A stretch of 64,000 nt of DNA from CAWGJC01 sp965276665. GTDB lineage: Bacteria; Pseudomonadota; Alphaproteobacteria; Acetobacterales; Acetobacteraceae. The stretch covers positions 3,472,001-3,536,000 of the forward strand of contig OZ255620.1 of the NCBI GenBank assembly GCA_965276665.1, written 5' to 3'. The notes beneath the pieces are model-generated. The model worked only from the letters and a program-made list of their open reading frames with translations. It did no database searches and was not told the DNA's origin. Below are positions 34,861 to 43,022 of this stretch, piece by piece (positions within the stretch are counted from its first letter, which is position 1; every line of letters begins with the position of its first letter). The position numbers were made by a program, and so were the translations under genes.

Positions 34861-36039
34861 ATGATCGACGACGTCCCCATCAACGCCGCATTGCTCCCGC
34901 CCGGCCTGCGCGACCTGCTGCCGGTCGAGGCCGAAACGGAGGCGCTCGCGGTCGCCGCCATCATGGGGGTGTTCGCGAGCCACGGCTATCAGCGGGTGAA
35001 GCCGCCGCTGCTGGAATTCGAGGACAGCCTGCTCGCGGGCTCGGGCGCCGACCTCGCCGAGCAGACCTTCCGGCTGATGGACCCCGACACACGGCGGATG
35101 ATGGGCGTGCGCGCCGACATGACGCCGCAGATCGCCCGCATCGCCACCACCCGCCTCGCCGCCGCGCCGCGGCCGCTGCGCCTCTCCTATGCCGGGCAGT
35201 GCCTCCGCGTGCAGGGCGTGCAGCGGGCGCCGGAACGGCAGGTGGCGCAAACCGGCATCGAGCTGATCGGCACCGACAGCCCGGAAGCCGATGCGGAGAT
35301 CGTGCTGGTCGGCGCCGAGGCGCTGACCGCGCTCGGGCTGCAGCGGGTCAGCTTCGACCTCACCCTGCCGCCGCTGGTCGAGACGCTGCTCGACGAGACC
35401 GGCTTCGCCGGGCCGGCCCGGCGCGCGCTGGTGCATGCGCTCGACCGCAAGGATGCGGCCTCCGTCGCGCAGCATGGCGGCAGGCTGGCGGAAGGGCTGA
35501 TCGCGCTGCTGCTGGCGGCCGGCCCGGCGACCTCCGCGCTGGCGGCGCTGGAGCGCGTCTCCCTGCCGCCCGCCTCGCGCATCCTCGCCGAGCGCCTGGC
35601 GGCCACGGTGAGCGCCATCCGCGCCCGCGCGCCGGGGCTGCGCCTCACCGTCGATCCGCTGGAGTTCCGCGGGTTCCGCTATCACACCGGCGTCGCCGTG
35701 ATGGTCTATGCCGCCGGGCGCCACCAGGAGCTCGGGCGCGGCGGCCGCTATCTCTGCGGCGCGGCCGAGCCGGCGACCGGGCTCACCCTCTATCCGGACG
35801 CGCTGCTGCGCGCCGCCACCCCGCCGCCCGCGCCCCCGCGGGTCTTCGTGCCGATCGGCGGCGACGCGGCCGCCGCAACCGCGCTCCGCGCCCAGGGGCT
35901 GGCCACCATCGCCGCCCTCGTGCCGGCCGCCGACCCGGAGACGGAGGCGCGCCGGCTGGCCTGCACCCACATCCTGCGGGACGGCGCGCCGGTCCCGCTA
36001 CGATCCCCCATCATCTCATCCACCAACACCACGGAGTAG
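34861..36039 (+). CDS. hisZ: ATP phosphoribosyltransferase regulatory subunit (HisZ)
   Basis: HisRS-like paralogue without tRNA charging activity that activates the short HisG in histidine synthesis. 392 residues: PPGLRDLLPVEAE start, FEDSLLAGSGADLAEQTFRL, the class II motif 2 region VRADMTPQIARIA, and GFRYHTGVAVMVYA with GRGGRYLCG. The start is ATG 34861 (a GTG lies one codon earlier); the upstream open frame runs through the tandem repeat. hisZ immediately before purA (7 bp) is a common alphaproteobacterial arrangement. Confidence 0.9.
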   Translation: MIDDVPINAALLPPGLRDLLPVEAETEALAVAAIMGVFASHGYQRVKPPLLEFEDSLLAGSGADLAEQTFRLMDPDTRRMMGVRADMTPQIARIATTRLAAAPRPLRLSYAGQCLRVQGVQRAPERQVAQTGIELIGTDSPEADAEIVLVGAEALTALGLQRVSFDLTLPPLVETLLDETGFAGPARRALVHALDRKDAASVAQHGGRLAEGLIALLLAAGPATSALAALERVSLPPASRILAERLAATVSAIRARAPGLRLTVDPLEFRGFRYHTGVAVMVYAAGRHQELGRGGRYLCGAAEPATGLTLYPDALLRAATPPPAPPRVFVPIGGDAAAATALRAQGLATIAALVPAADPETEARRLACTHILRDGAPVPLRSPIISSTNTTE

Positions 36040-36046
36040 AGCGCAC

Positions 36047-37336
36047 ATGGCGAACGTGGCGGTCATCGGCGCCCAATGGGGCGACGAGGGCAAGGGCAAG
36101 GTGGTCGACTGGCTGGCCAGCCGCGCCGACATCGTCGTGCGCTTCCAGGGCGGCCACAATGCCGGCCACACGCTCGTGGTCGGCAACGAGATCTACAAGC
36201 TCTCCCTGCTGCCGAGCGGCCTGGTCCGCGGCAAGCTCGGCATCATCGGCAACGGCGTGGTGGTCGATCCGGAGGCGCTGCTGGCCGAGATCGCGCGGGT
36301 CCGGGCGCAGGGGCTGGATGTCGGGCCCGCCACGTTGCGCCTTGCCGACAACGCCATCCTGATCATGCCCTATCACGCAGCCCTCGACCGCGCGCGGGAG
36401 GCGGCGCGCGGCGACCGGCGGATCGGCACCACCGGCCGCGGCATCGGCCCCGCCTACGAGGACAAGGTTGCGCGGCGGGCGATCCGCGTCGCCGACCTCG
36501 CCGAGCCCGCCACCCTCGACTCCAAGCTCGACGAGCTCCTGCTGCACCACAACACCCTGCTCGCCGGGCTCGGCGCGGAACCCTTCGACAAGGCCGCGCT
36601 GCTCGCCAAGCTGCTCGCATGGGCGCCCGAGATCCTGCCCTACGCCGAACCGGTCTGGGAGCGGCTCGACGAAGCCTGGCGCGCCGGCCGCCGCATCCTG
36701 TTCGAGGGCGCCCAGGCGGTGATGCTGGACGTCGATCACGGCACCTACCCGTTCGTGACCAGCAGCAACACCGTGGCCGCCACCGCCTCCTCAGGCGCCG
36801 GCATCGGACCGCAGCATGTCGGCTTCGTGCTCGGAATCGCGAAGGCCTACACCACCCGCGTCGGCGCCGGCCCGTTTCCCACCGAGCTCGACGACGAGAC
36901 CGGCACCCTGCTCGGCGATCGCGGGCGGGAATTCGGCACCGTCACCGGCCGCCGCCGGCGCTGCGGCTGGTTCGACGCCGCCCTGGTGCGCCAATCGGTG
37001 AAGGTCGCCGGCATCCAGGGCCTCGCGCTCACCAAGCTCGACATCCTCGACGGGCTGCCGGAACTGAAAATCTGCACCGGCTACGAGGTGAACGGCCGCG
37101 TGCAGCGCCACCTGCCGGCCGCCCCGGGCGCCCAGGCCGCGGCGCGGCCGGTCTACGAAACCCTCGAAGGCTGGGAAGGCTCGACCGGGGGCGCCCGCTC
37201 CTTTGCCGAATTCCCGGCGCAAGCGGTGAAATACGTCCGCCGCATCGAGGAAGTGGTCGAAGCCCCCGTCACCCTGGTCTCAACCGGCGCCGAACGCGAC
37301 GACACGATTTTGATGCGGGATCCGTTTGAGGGATGA
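36047..37336 (+). CDS. purA: Adenylosuccinate synthetase
   Basis: GTP-dependent joining of IMP and aspartate, first committed step to AMP. 429 residues: GAQWGDEGKGKVVDWLA (P-loop with the catalytic Asp), GGHNAGHTLV, TTGRGIGPAYEDKVAR, and GTYPFVTSSNTVA. GGAG precedes the ATG by a few bases. It follows hisZ on one transcript and ends at a convergent hairpin array. Confidence 0.97.
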   Translation: MANVAVIGAQWGDEGKGKVVDWLASRADIVVRFQGGHNAGHTLVVGNEIYKLSLLPSGLVRGKLGIIGNGVVVDPEALLAEIARVRAQGLDVGPATLRLADNAILIMPYHAALDRAREAARGDRRIGTTGRGIGPAYEDKVARRAIRVADLAEPATLDSKLDELLLHHNTLLAGLGAEPFDKAALLAKLLAWAPEILPYAEPVWERLDEAWRAGRRILFEGAQAVMLDVDHGTYPFVTSSNTVAATASSGAGIGPQHVGFVLGIAKAYTTRVGAGPFPTELDDETGTLLGDRGREFGTVTGRRRRCGWFDAALVRQSVKVAGIQGLALTKLDILDGLPELKICTGYEVNGRVQRHLPAAPGAQAAARPVYETLEGWEGSTGGARSFAEFPAQAVKYVRRIEEVVEAPVTLVSTGAERDDTILMRDPFEG

Positions 37337-37350
37337 GGGCATGCAGGGTT

Positions 37351-37538
37351 AAAGGCCACGGGCTCCGCCCCTGGACCCCGCTAAGGGCGGTCGCCCTTAG
37401 AACCCGTGACGGTGCCTGAAGTTGGGGCCTGAAGTTGGGCCGGATGTGCTCCGGCGTTTGATGCGCTTCGCGCGCAGCGCAACCGGGGTTCTAAGGGCGA
37501 TGCCCTTAGCGGGGTCCAGGGGCAGCGCCCCTGGCCTT
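37351..37538. repeat. Hairpin-array repeat, family 1, copy 3
   Basis: Fills the convergent space between purA and secB. Outer blocks (AAGGCCACGGGCTCCGCCC..., ...GGGGCAGCGCCCCTGGCCTT) and CTAAGGGC/GCCCTTAG stems match the other copies; the centre differs and includes a doubled CCTGAAGTTGGG and a small GCGCTTCGCGCGCAGCGC stem. Confidence 0.8.
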
Positions 37539-37546
37539 ACCCCCCT

Positions 37547-38053
37547 TCAAGCCGTCCCGACCACGCCCTGAGCCGCCGCGGCGCGTCGGCTTTGCCACAG
37601 GGCGACGAAGTCGATCGGTTGCAGCAGGACGGGGGCGAAGCCGCCTTCGCGGGTGACTTCGGCGAGGATGGTCCGCGCGAAGGGGAAGAGCAGGCGCGGG
37701 CATTCGACGAGCAGCACCGGCTCGATCGAGTTGTCCGGCACGCCGCTCAAGGTGAAGACGCCGGCATAGGCGAGCTCGGCGATGAACACCGCGCGGCCGG
37801 TGGCGCCTTGCTGTTCCGGCTGCTCAGTCGCTTCGGCGCGGATCGCCAGCGCGACTTCGAAGACGTTCTGGCCTTCCTCGAGCCGGCGCGCCTGCACGTC
37901 GAGATTGATCTGCACGGCCGGCTGCGTGCGCAGCGCGGTGAAGATTTCCGGCGCGCCCGGCACCTCGAAGGAGAGGTCCTTCACGTACTGGATGTTGACG
38001 ACGATGGGGGACGCCGCCTGTCCGGCATTCGGGGCTTGCAGCGATTCCGACAT
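37547..38053 (-). CDS. secB: Protein-export chaperone SecB
   Basis: 168-residue tetrameric chaperone that keeps preproteins unfolded and delivers them to SecA. IVVNIQYVKDLSFEVPGAP, EVALAIRAEA, AYAGVFTLSG and ECPRLLFPFARTILAEVTRE are the conserved strands and helix. It faces the phosphatase and Tim44-like genes, a neighbourhood shared with many alphaproteobacteria. Confidence 0.96.
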   Translation of the reverse strand: MSESLQAPNAGQAASPIVVNIQYVKDLSFEVPGAPEIFTALRTQPAVQINLDVQARRLEEGQNVFEVALAIRAEATEQPEQQGATGRAVFIAELAYAGVFTLSGVPDNSIEPVLLVECPRLLFPFARTILAEVTREGGFAPVLLQPIDFVALWQSRRAAAAQGVVGTA

Positions 38054-38101
38054 CGACGCGGTCCTTAACTAGAGCGGGCGCCGCCGCGTAGCACGCCCCT
38101 C

Positions 38102-38656
38102 CTAATGACGCCAGACGACTTCCGCCGGCGCCGGTTCGGTGGGGTCGCAGCGCAGGATCTGGCCGTTCGTCACCTTGGTTCCGGTGAGCGCCAGGATGAA
38201 CCCCCAATGGCTGACGACGAGGGTTTCCGACCAGTCGGGCAGGGCCGCCATCTCGGCGCGGAACCGGGCGGCGCGGCCGATCACGGTCTCCGCCGGCTCC
38301 TCGACGGCCGGCCACCACACCTCCTCGATCGCGGTGAAATCCTGCGCCGGCCAGGCGCGGGTGAGGGCGGAGCAGGGTGTGCCGATATCGCAGGCGAAGG
38401 CGTAGCGCTCGCGCACGATCGGGTTGACGAGGATCGGCACGCCGATCCGCCGGGCGACGATCGACGCGGTCTGCAGGGCGCGTGTGTAGGGCGAGCTGAC
38501 GATCCGGCGGATCGGGCTGCCCGCGAGGGCGGTGGCCGCCTGGTCCGCCTGCTCCTCACCGAGCGGGGTCAGGCGGGGATCGGGGATTCCCGGATCGCGC
38601 CGGGTCGCGGTGAAATGGAGATTGAACTCGCTCTGGCCGTGCCGCAGCAGGATCAT
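38102..38656 (-). CDS. Histidine phosphatase family protein
   Basis: 184 residues. MILLRHGQSEFNL carries the nucleophilic histidine, SPYTRALQTASIVAR the phosphate pocket and LVVSHWGFILALTG the second histidine. No sign of the full phosphoglycerate mutase insert, so probably a phosphatase. 48 bp upstream of secB and co-oriented; not related closely to the phosphatase at 32504. Confidence 0.85.
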   Translation of the reverse strand: MILLRHGQSEFNLHFTATRRDPGIPDPRLTPLGEEQADQAATALAGSPIRRIVSSPYTRALQTASIVARRIGVPILVNPIVRERYAFACDIGTPCSALTRAWPAQDFTAIEEVWWPAVEEPAETVIGRAARFRAEMAALPDWSETLVVSHWGFILALTGTKVTNGQILRCDPTEPAPAEVVWRH

Positions 38657-38766
38657 GGGGTTTGGATAGACGGGCGCGCCGGGGGGCGCAACGCGTCCGG
38701 ACCTTCGATATGCATTGCCCGTTATGGGGGGCCTGCCTATGTGTTGCGGGCGGCAAGGTGAGGCAA

Positions 38767-39432
38767 ATGGGTTCCAGCGGCAGTTTTCCGATCGACCTCG
38801 TGCTGTTCGGCATGATCGCCGCCTTTCTGGTGCTGCGGCTGCGCAGCATCCTCGGGCGTCGCACCGGCTATGAGCGGCCGCCTCAGCCGGTTCGGGGCGA
38901 TGCGCGGCAGGGCCCGGTGATCGATGCCCGTGTCGAGCCGCCGGCGCCGGCGGCGCCGACGCGTCCCTTGCCGGACCCCGTCACGCCGCTCGGCCAGACG
39001 CTCGCGCAGATGCGCACGATCGATCGTGACTTCGGCCCGCAGCATTTCCTCGAGGGGGCGGAGGCGGCGTTCCGTTTGATCGTCGCGAATTTCGCCGCCG
39101 GCGACCGCGCGCGGCTGCGCCCGCTGCTGACCGAGGAGACGTTCGCCGCCTTCGACAGCGCGATCACCGCGCGCGAGGCGGCGGGCGAGACCCAGCGCAC
39201 CGAGATCCGCGCGATCACCGCCGCGACCATCGAGGAGGCACGGCTGATCGGCGGCCTTGCCGAGATCACCGTTCGTTTCGTCACGGATCAGATTAACCTG
39301 ACGCTCGGCCGTGATGGCCAGCCGGTGACCGGCACCGATGCGGTGACCGAGCTGCATGATCTCTGGACTTTCGAGCGGCAGCTCGACGCGTCCGGCCCGA
39401 CCTGGCGGCTGGGCAGCGCCCGCAGCGCGTAA
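38767..39432 (+). CDS. Tim44-like/TimA inner-membrane protein
   Basis: 221 residues: one N-terminal membrane segment (FPIDLVLFGMIAAFLVLRL), a Pro-rich linker, and a Tim44 C-terminal domain from about 90 (FLEGAEAAFRLIVANFAAGD, LRPLLTEETFAAFDSAI, ITVRFVTDQINLT). Bacterial Tim44 homologues are anchored in the inner membrane; suggested roles are in respiratory complex or membrane-protein assembly. Divergent from the phosphatase-secB genes. The ATG at 38767 gives the expected N-terminus. Confidence 0.85.
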   Translation: MGSSGSFPIDLVLFGMIAAFLVLRLRSILGRRTGYERPPQPVRGDARQGPVIDARVEPPAPAAPTRPLPDPVTPLGQTLAQMRTIDRDFGPQHFLEGAEAAFRLIVANFAAGDRARLRPLLTEETFAAFDSAITAREAAGETQRTEIRAITAATIEEARLIGGLAEITVRFVTDQINLTLGRDGQPVTGTDAVTELHDLWTFERQLDASGPTWRLGSARSA

Positions 39433-39456
39433 TCGCGATTCCGTGAACGTGAGTCG

Positions 39457-40311
39457 GTGAACGCGATTTTGGGCGAGGCTGTCCGCGCGATCGGGCCGCA
39501 TCGCCTGCATTGCGGTGATTGCCTGGACATCCTGCCCCGCCTGCCGGCGGCGAGCGTCGATATCGTGGTGACCTCGCCGCCCTATAATCTCGGCCTGGCT
39601 TACGGCCAGTACCGGGACCGGCGGGACGAGGGCGAGTATCTCGATTGGATGGTGGCGGTGGCGGCCGCGCTCCGCCGCGTGCTGCGGCCGGACGGCTCGT
39701 TCTTCCTGAACATCGCCGGCTCCAGCAGCGAGCCGTGGCTGCCCTTCGAGCTGATCGTGCGGCTGCGGCCGCTTTTCACGCTGCAGAATCATATCTCCTG
39801 GGTGAAGGCGATCAGCACCGGCGAGTACAGCGCCGGGCATTACAAGCCGGTGCCGGGCGCCCGCTTCCTGCACCAGATGCACGAGCCTGTGTTCCACCTG
39901 ACCCATGACGGCGCGGTGCCGCTCGACCGGCTGGCGATCGGCGTGCCGTTCAAGGACAAGTCGAACATCGCGCGGCGCGGGCATGCGCAGGATCTGCGCT
40001 GCCGCGGCAATGCCTGGTTCATTCCGTATCGGACGGTGCGGAGCAAGTCGCAGAAATACAATCACCCCGGCACGTTCCCGCTCGACCTGCCGCGCTGGTG
40101 CATCCGTCTGCACGGACGGAGGGACGGGCGTGCGCCGGTGGTGCTCGACCCGTTCGCCGGCACCGGCACCACGCTGCTGGCCGCCGCGCTCGAGGGCGGC
40201 ACCGGGATCGGCATCGAGATCGACCCCGCCTACGTCGCGACCGCGGCCGAGCGGCTGGAAGCCGAGGCGGGCGCGACGGAGGCCAAGGACGTGCCAGAGG
40301 CCAGGGCGTGA
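39457..40311 (+). CDS. Solitary site-specific DNA methyltransferase (N4-cytosine or N6-adenine, beta-class order)
   Basis: 284 residues. The catalytic motif VVTSPPYNLGLAYGQY comes first (about 38-53) and the AdoMet-binding DPFAGTGTTLLAAALEGG lies near the C-terminus (about 229), i.e. beta-class order. Between them LDRLAIGVPFKDKSN and RCRGNAWFIPYRTV form the family core and probably target recognition. S/T-PPY fits N4-cytosine as well as N6-adenine enzymes. GTG start, 24 bp after the Tim44-like gene. No restriction enzyme gene is adjacent, so it looks like an orphan regulatory or protective methylase. Confidence 0.85.
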   Translation: MNAILGEAVRAIGPHRLHCGDCLDILPRLPAASVDIVVTSPPYNLGLAYGQYRDRRDEGEYLDWMVAVAAALRRVLRPDGSFFLNIAGSSSEPWLPFELIVRLRPLFTLQNHISWVKAISTGEYSAGHYKPVPGARFLHQMHEPVFHLTHDGAVPLDRLAIGVPFKDKSNIARRGHAQDLRCRGNAWFIPYRTVRSKSQKYNHPGTFPLDLPRWCIRLHGRRDGRAPVVLDPFAGTGTTLLAAALEGGTGIGIEIDPAYVATAAERLEAEAGATEAKDVPEARA

Positions 40312-40328
40312 CAGAGGCCAGGGCGTGA
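40295..40328. repeat. 17-bp direct repeat at the methyltransferase stop codon
   Basis: CAGAGGCCAGGGCGTGA occurs twice in tandem (40295-40311 and 40312-40328), with a partial third copy. The methyltransferase stop TGA is the end of the first unit, so duplication would not change the protein. Confidence 0.85.
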
Positions 40329-40359
40329 CAGAGGCGCGGGAAGCCGGCTAACTCCTGCG

Positions 40360-41142
40360 ATGCCCCTCGCTCGTCCGCGCGTCGCCCTGTTCGTCACCTG
40401 CCTGGTCGATCTGCACCGCCCGACGATCGGCTTCGCCTCGATCCGCTTGCTGGAACGCGCCGGCTGCCAGGTGGAGGTGCCGCGCGCGCAGACCTGCTGC
40501 GGCCAGCCCGCGTACAATGCCGGCGATCGCGCGACCACGCGCGCGCTCGCCCGCTCGGTGCTCGACGCCTTCGGCGGGTACGATTACGTGGTGGTGCCCT
40601 CCGGCTCCTGCGGCGGGATGCTGCGGGTCCACATGCCGCATCTGTTCGACGACGACCCCAATCTGCGCGCCCGCGCCGATGCCGTGGCGGGCAAGACCTG
40701 GGAGCTGATCGCCTTTCTCACCGAGGTGATGGGGGTGGAGCGGGTGGAGGCCGGCTATGACGGCACGGTCACCTATCACGACGCCTGCGCCGGCCTGCGC
40801 GAGCTCGGCGTCAAATCGCAACCCCGCCGCCTGCTCGCAACGGTCGCGGGCGCCAGGCTCATCGAGATGGCGGAGCCCGAACTCTGCTGCGGCTTCGGCG
40901 GCACGTTCTGCGTGAAATACCCCGAGATCTCGACCCGCATGGTCACCGACAAGACCCGCGACATTTCCGCCAGCGGCGCCGACACGCTGCTCGCCGGCGA
41001 CCTCGGCTGCCTGCTCAACATGGCCGGAAGGCTGAAACGCGAGGGCAGCCCGGTGCGCGTGCGCCATGTCGCGGAGGTGCTGGCCGGGATGACGGGGGAG
41101 GTGCCGGCCATTGGGGAGGGAAAGGAGTTGGGTTTCGCCTGA
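40360..41142 (+). CDS. lutA: LutA/YkgE-type iron-sulfur protein of L-lactate utilisation
   Basis: 260 residues with two cysteine-rich CCG domains: TCCGQPAYNAG near residue 46 and LCCGFGGTFCVKYPE near 185, which bind an iron-sulfur/heterodisulfide-reductase-type cluster. LutA, LutB and LutC form a cytoplasmic L-lactate dehydrogenase feeding electrons to quinone. Its partners lie 2.4 kb away on the same strand, separated by three minus-strand genes, so the usual tight operon is broken here. Confidence 0.92.
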   Translation: MPLARPRVALFVTCLVDLHRPTIGFASIRLLERAGCQVEVPRAQTCCGQPAYNAGDRATTRALARSVLDAFGGYDYVVVPSGSCGGMLRVHMPHLFDDDPNLRARADAVAGKTWELIAFLTEVMGVERVEAGYDGTVTYHDACAGLRELGVKSQPRRLLATVAGARLIEMAEPELCCGFGGTFCVKYPEISTRMVTDKTRDISASGADTLLAGDLGCLLNMAGRLKREGSPVRVRHVAEVLAGMTGEVPAIGEGKELGFA

Positions 41143-41216
41143 ATGAGGTTAATACATCGGCGAAGCGATGTTTCGTGGCCAAGCCTAGTGGGCCGGTATC
41201 GGCCGGAACCGGGCTA

Positions 41217-41720
41217 TCAGCCAGCTCTGGGAGGAAATACAGGGTAGCTCCGGTTGGGTCGCAATGCCAATTCAAGCTCGACAATCAGCGTAAATGAGTT
41301 ATTGAAATACTGTTTTAGAATCTTTGGCCCAAGTGACTGCGCGCCCCCATGTGCAATCGAGTTCCGCACCGCGTAACAAGAAGCAACTCCCGTCCGAATT
41401 TCATCACTTTCCGAGACGAAATTCTGGAACCTATCTTCCCATTGTCGATCGAAGCGGTAGAGAAGTCTCGCGATCTCCTCACAATCATAGTTCGTCCCGC
41501 GCTTGAAATAGGATCTCAAGAAGTTACTAACTCGTGGCAAGGTTTTTCCTGCTACTCGCTCTGCTACGAGGATCTCGACCGACCGCTCGACCGCACCGCA
41601 GATCATCACGCAGCCGAGCTTGCAGTAGTGAGCAGCGATCTCCGGATCCAGGCCCTTGACTTGCGCGGCTAGTACTAGCTTTTCGACTGCCCGGAACCTG
41701 TTCTCAACAGCTAGCAACAC
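41217..41720 (-). CDS. HEPN-domain protein (probable RNase toxin/effector)
   Basis: 167 residues, mostly helical. The HEPN ribonuclease signature R-x4-H is visible as AVRNSIAHGG with Arg119 and His124 (about 49 residues from the C-terminus), preceded by an all-helical region with AVERSVEILVAERVA. It looks closest to the MAE_28990/MAE_18760-like HEPN group that often travels with DUF262 genes. GTG start two bases after the DUF262 stop, with GGAAG upstream, so the two are coupled. Base composition is AT-richer than the neighbours. Likely activity: RNA cleavage upon phage or stress signal, held or triggered by DUF262; this is inference. Confidence 0.75.
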   Translation of the reverse strand: MLLAVENRFRAVEKLVLAAQVKGLDPEIAAHYCKLGCVMICGAVERSVEILVAERVAGKTLPRVSNFLRSYFKRGTNYDCEEIARLLYRFDRQWEDRFQNFVSESDEIRTGVASCYAVRNSIAHGGAQSLGPKILKQYFNNSFTLIVELELALRPNRSYPVFPPRAG

Positions 41721-41722
41721 CT

Positions 41723-42835
41723 TTAGGCTTCCGAGAACGCCTCAATCGCTAGGCGTTGTCTCGTCTTCACAGAATCTTCGGTCGCTGTCGCGCTCGTCGA
41801 CGCTGCCAGAAAATCAGAATCCTGCAGTAACCGATCATGTATTGAGGCGATCATCGCAACATCTGGTGGCGTAGCATCTGTTCGAATCCGCTCTGCCATG
41901 CCAACCATCACGGCTTCAAAAACAGCCGCGTTCAGAGCCCGCAATGGACGAAACGCAGCCTTTCCCTTCGCCTCGTTTACAAACCGAATAGATTTTCTGA
42001 AAAGCCCACTTAACTCGCTCAACGTGGTCCCCGACATTTTTTTCTGCTCATCGGATGCGAAGTCATTCAGAAAGTCTCGCATTGGCGCAGAATAGCTCGC
42101 GCGGTTGTAGAACATCGCCAGCGCACGAAGAACAAGTTCCTGATTCTTCAACCTAGCATTCTTCTTTTCTCCAAATGTCGCTCTCCAATTGGAGTCTTCG
42201 TTTAGAATGCGAACGGCATCAAGAGCCGGGCTTTCACTTATGCAATTGCGGATCTCCTGTGGTGAGAGGCGGATGCCGCCCGAGTTGATCCGCTGAAATA
42301 CAAAGTAAAGACTCTTCAGAGAGTCATTCGGCTCGTCTTGCTGAAAAACCGTCGCGTGCACAATTGAATCATCTAATTTTAACCTCTCATTGAGGGATAG
42401 GTCGTCGTATCTTTTGTTCTCCCATTCTCCCCTAACTCCAACGAGCCGGAATGCGCGCTCCTGAAACATTCCTTCGTAAAAGAATTGCAGTGTCCGAAGG
42501 CGTTGCTGTCCGTCAACAACAAGATGTTTGCCCGTTGTCGACTCTTTGTAAAGGAAGATGCCGGGTACCGGCAGTCCCATCAGAAGAGACTCTATGAAGC
42601 GCGATGCATGACGCTGCGACCAAACAAAACTCCGCTGAAATTTAGGGATGAAGAAAGCTTCACCCCTCATTCGCTTCACCAACGTGTCGACAGGATAATC
42701 AGCCCCGTAGCTAGTGATGCTGAAGCTAGCGGCACTCGTAGCCTCTTCAGCGCTTTCATCCTCTACACCAGCTTCGAGTCCGAGCTCGTACTCGTCCTCG
42801 ACTTCTACTGGCTGCTCCTCTAATTCCTGACCCAT
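41723..42835 (-). CDS. DUF262 (GmrS/ParB-like nuclease) domain protein
   Basis: About 370 residues. After an acidic N-terminus (VEVEDEYELGLEAG) comes the DUF262 core: FFIPKFQRSFVWSQ, FIESLLMGLPVPGIFLY and VVDGQQRLRTLQFF (DGQQR motif), then NERLKLDD and FQRINSGGIRLSPQEIRN. DUF262 is the N-terminal domain of GmrSD-type modification-dependent restriction proteins and SspE; it binds nucleotides and senses modified DNA or nicks. No C-terminal DUF1524 HNH nuclease is present here, so the HEPN partner could be the effector. Start uncertain: in-frame ATG at 42880 and GTG at 42937 are alternatives. One line inside it (42121-42180) is 43% G+C by count. Confidence 0.8.
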   Translation of the reverse strand: MGQELEEQPVEVEDEYELGLEAGVEDESAEEATSAASFSITSYGADYPVDTLVKRMRGEAFFIPKFQRSFVWSQRHASRFIESLLMGLPVPGIFLYKESTTGKHLVVDGQQRLRTLQFFYEGMFQERAFRLVGVRGEWENKRYDDLSLNERLKLDDSIVHATVFQQDEPNDSLKSLYFVFQRINSGGIRLSPQEIRNCISESPALDAVRILNEDSNWRATFGEKKNARLKNQELVLRALAMFYNRASYSAPMRDFLNDFASDEQKKMSGTTLSELSGLFRKSIRFVNEAKGKAAFRPLRALNAAVFEAVMVGMAERIRTDATPPDVAMIASIHDRLLQDSDFLAASTSATATEDSVKTRQRLAIEAFSEA

Positions 42836-43022
42836 ACCCTTGCGCACCGTGCTGGTTTTCTCGCTCGCGATCGGCACCATAATAACTGAGCTAAAACCGA
42901 CCACCAAGTGCCCGATCGGAGGACCATGCTCTCCCACTATGCAGCTACGAGGTTGCTTGGCTGAGCCTCACCTCTACAAGTATAGGTGCGGATCTTGTCT
43001 ATGTGTCAAGGTTCGGGATAAT

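Noticed and set aside
35708..36046. Longer N-terminus for purA
   Set aside because: It overlaps hisZ fully; the family start MANVAVIGAQWGDEG is at 36047.
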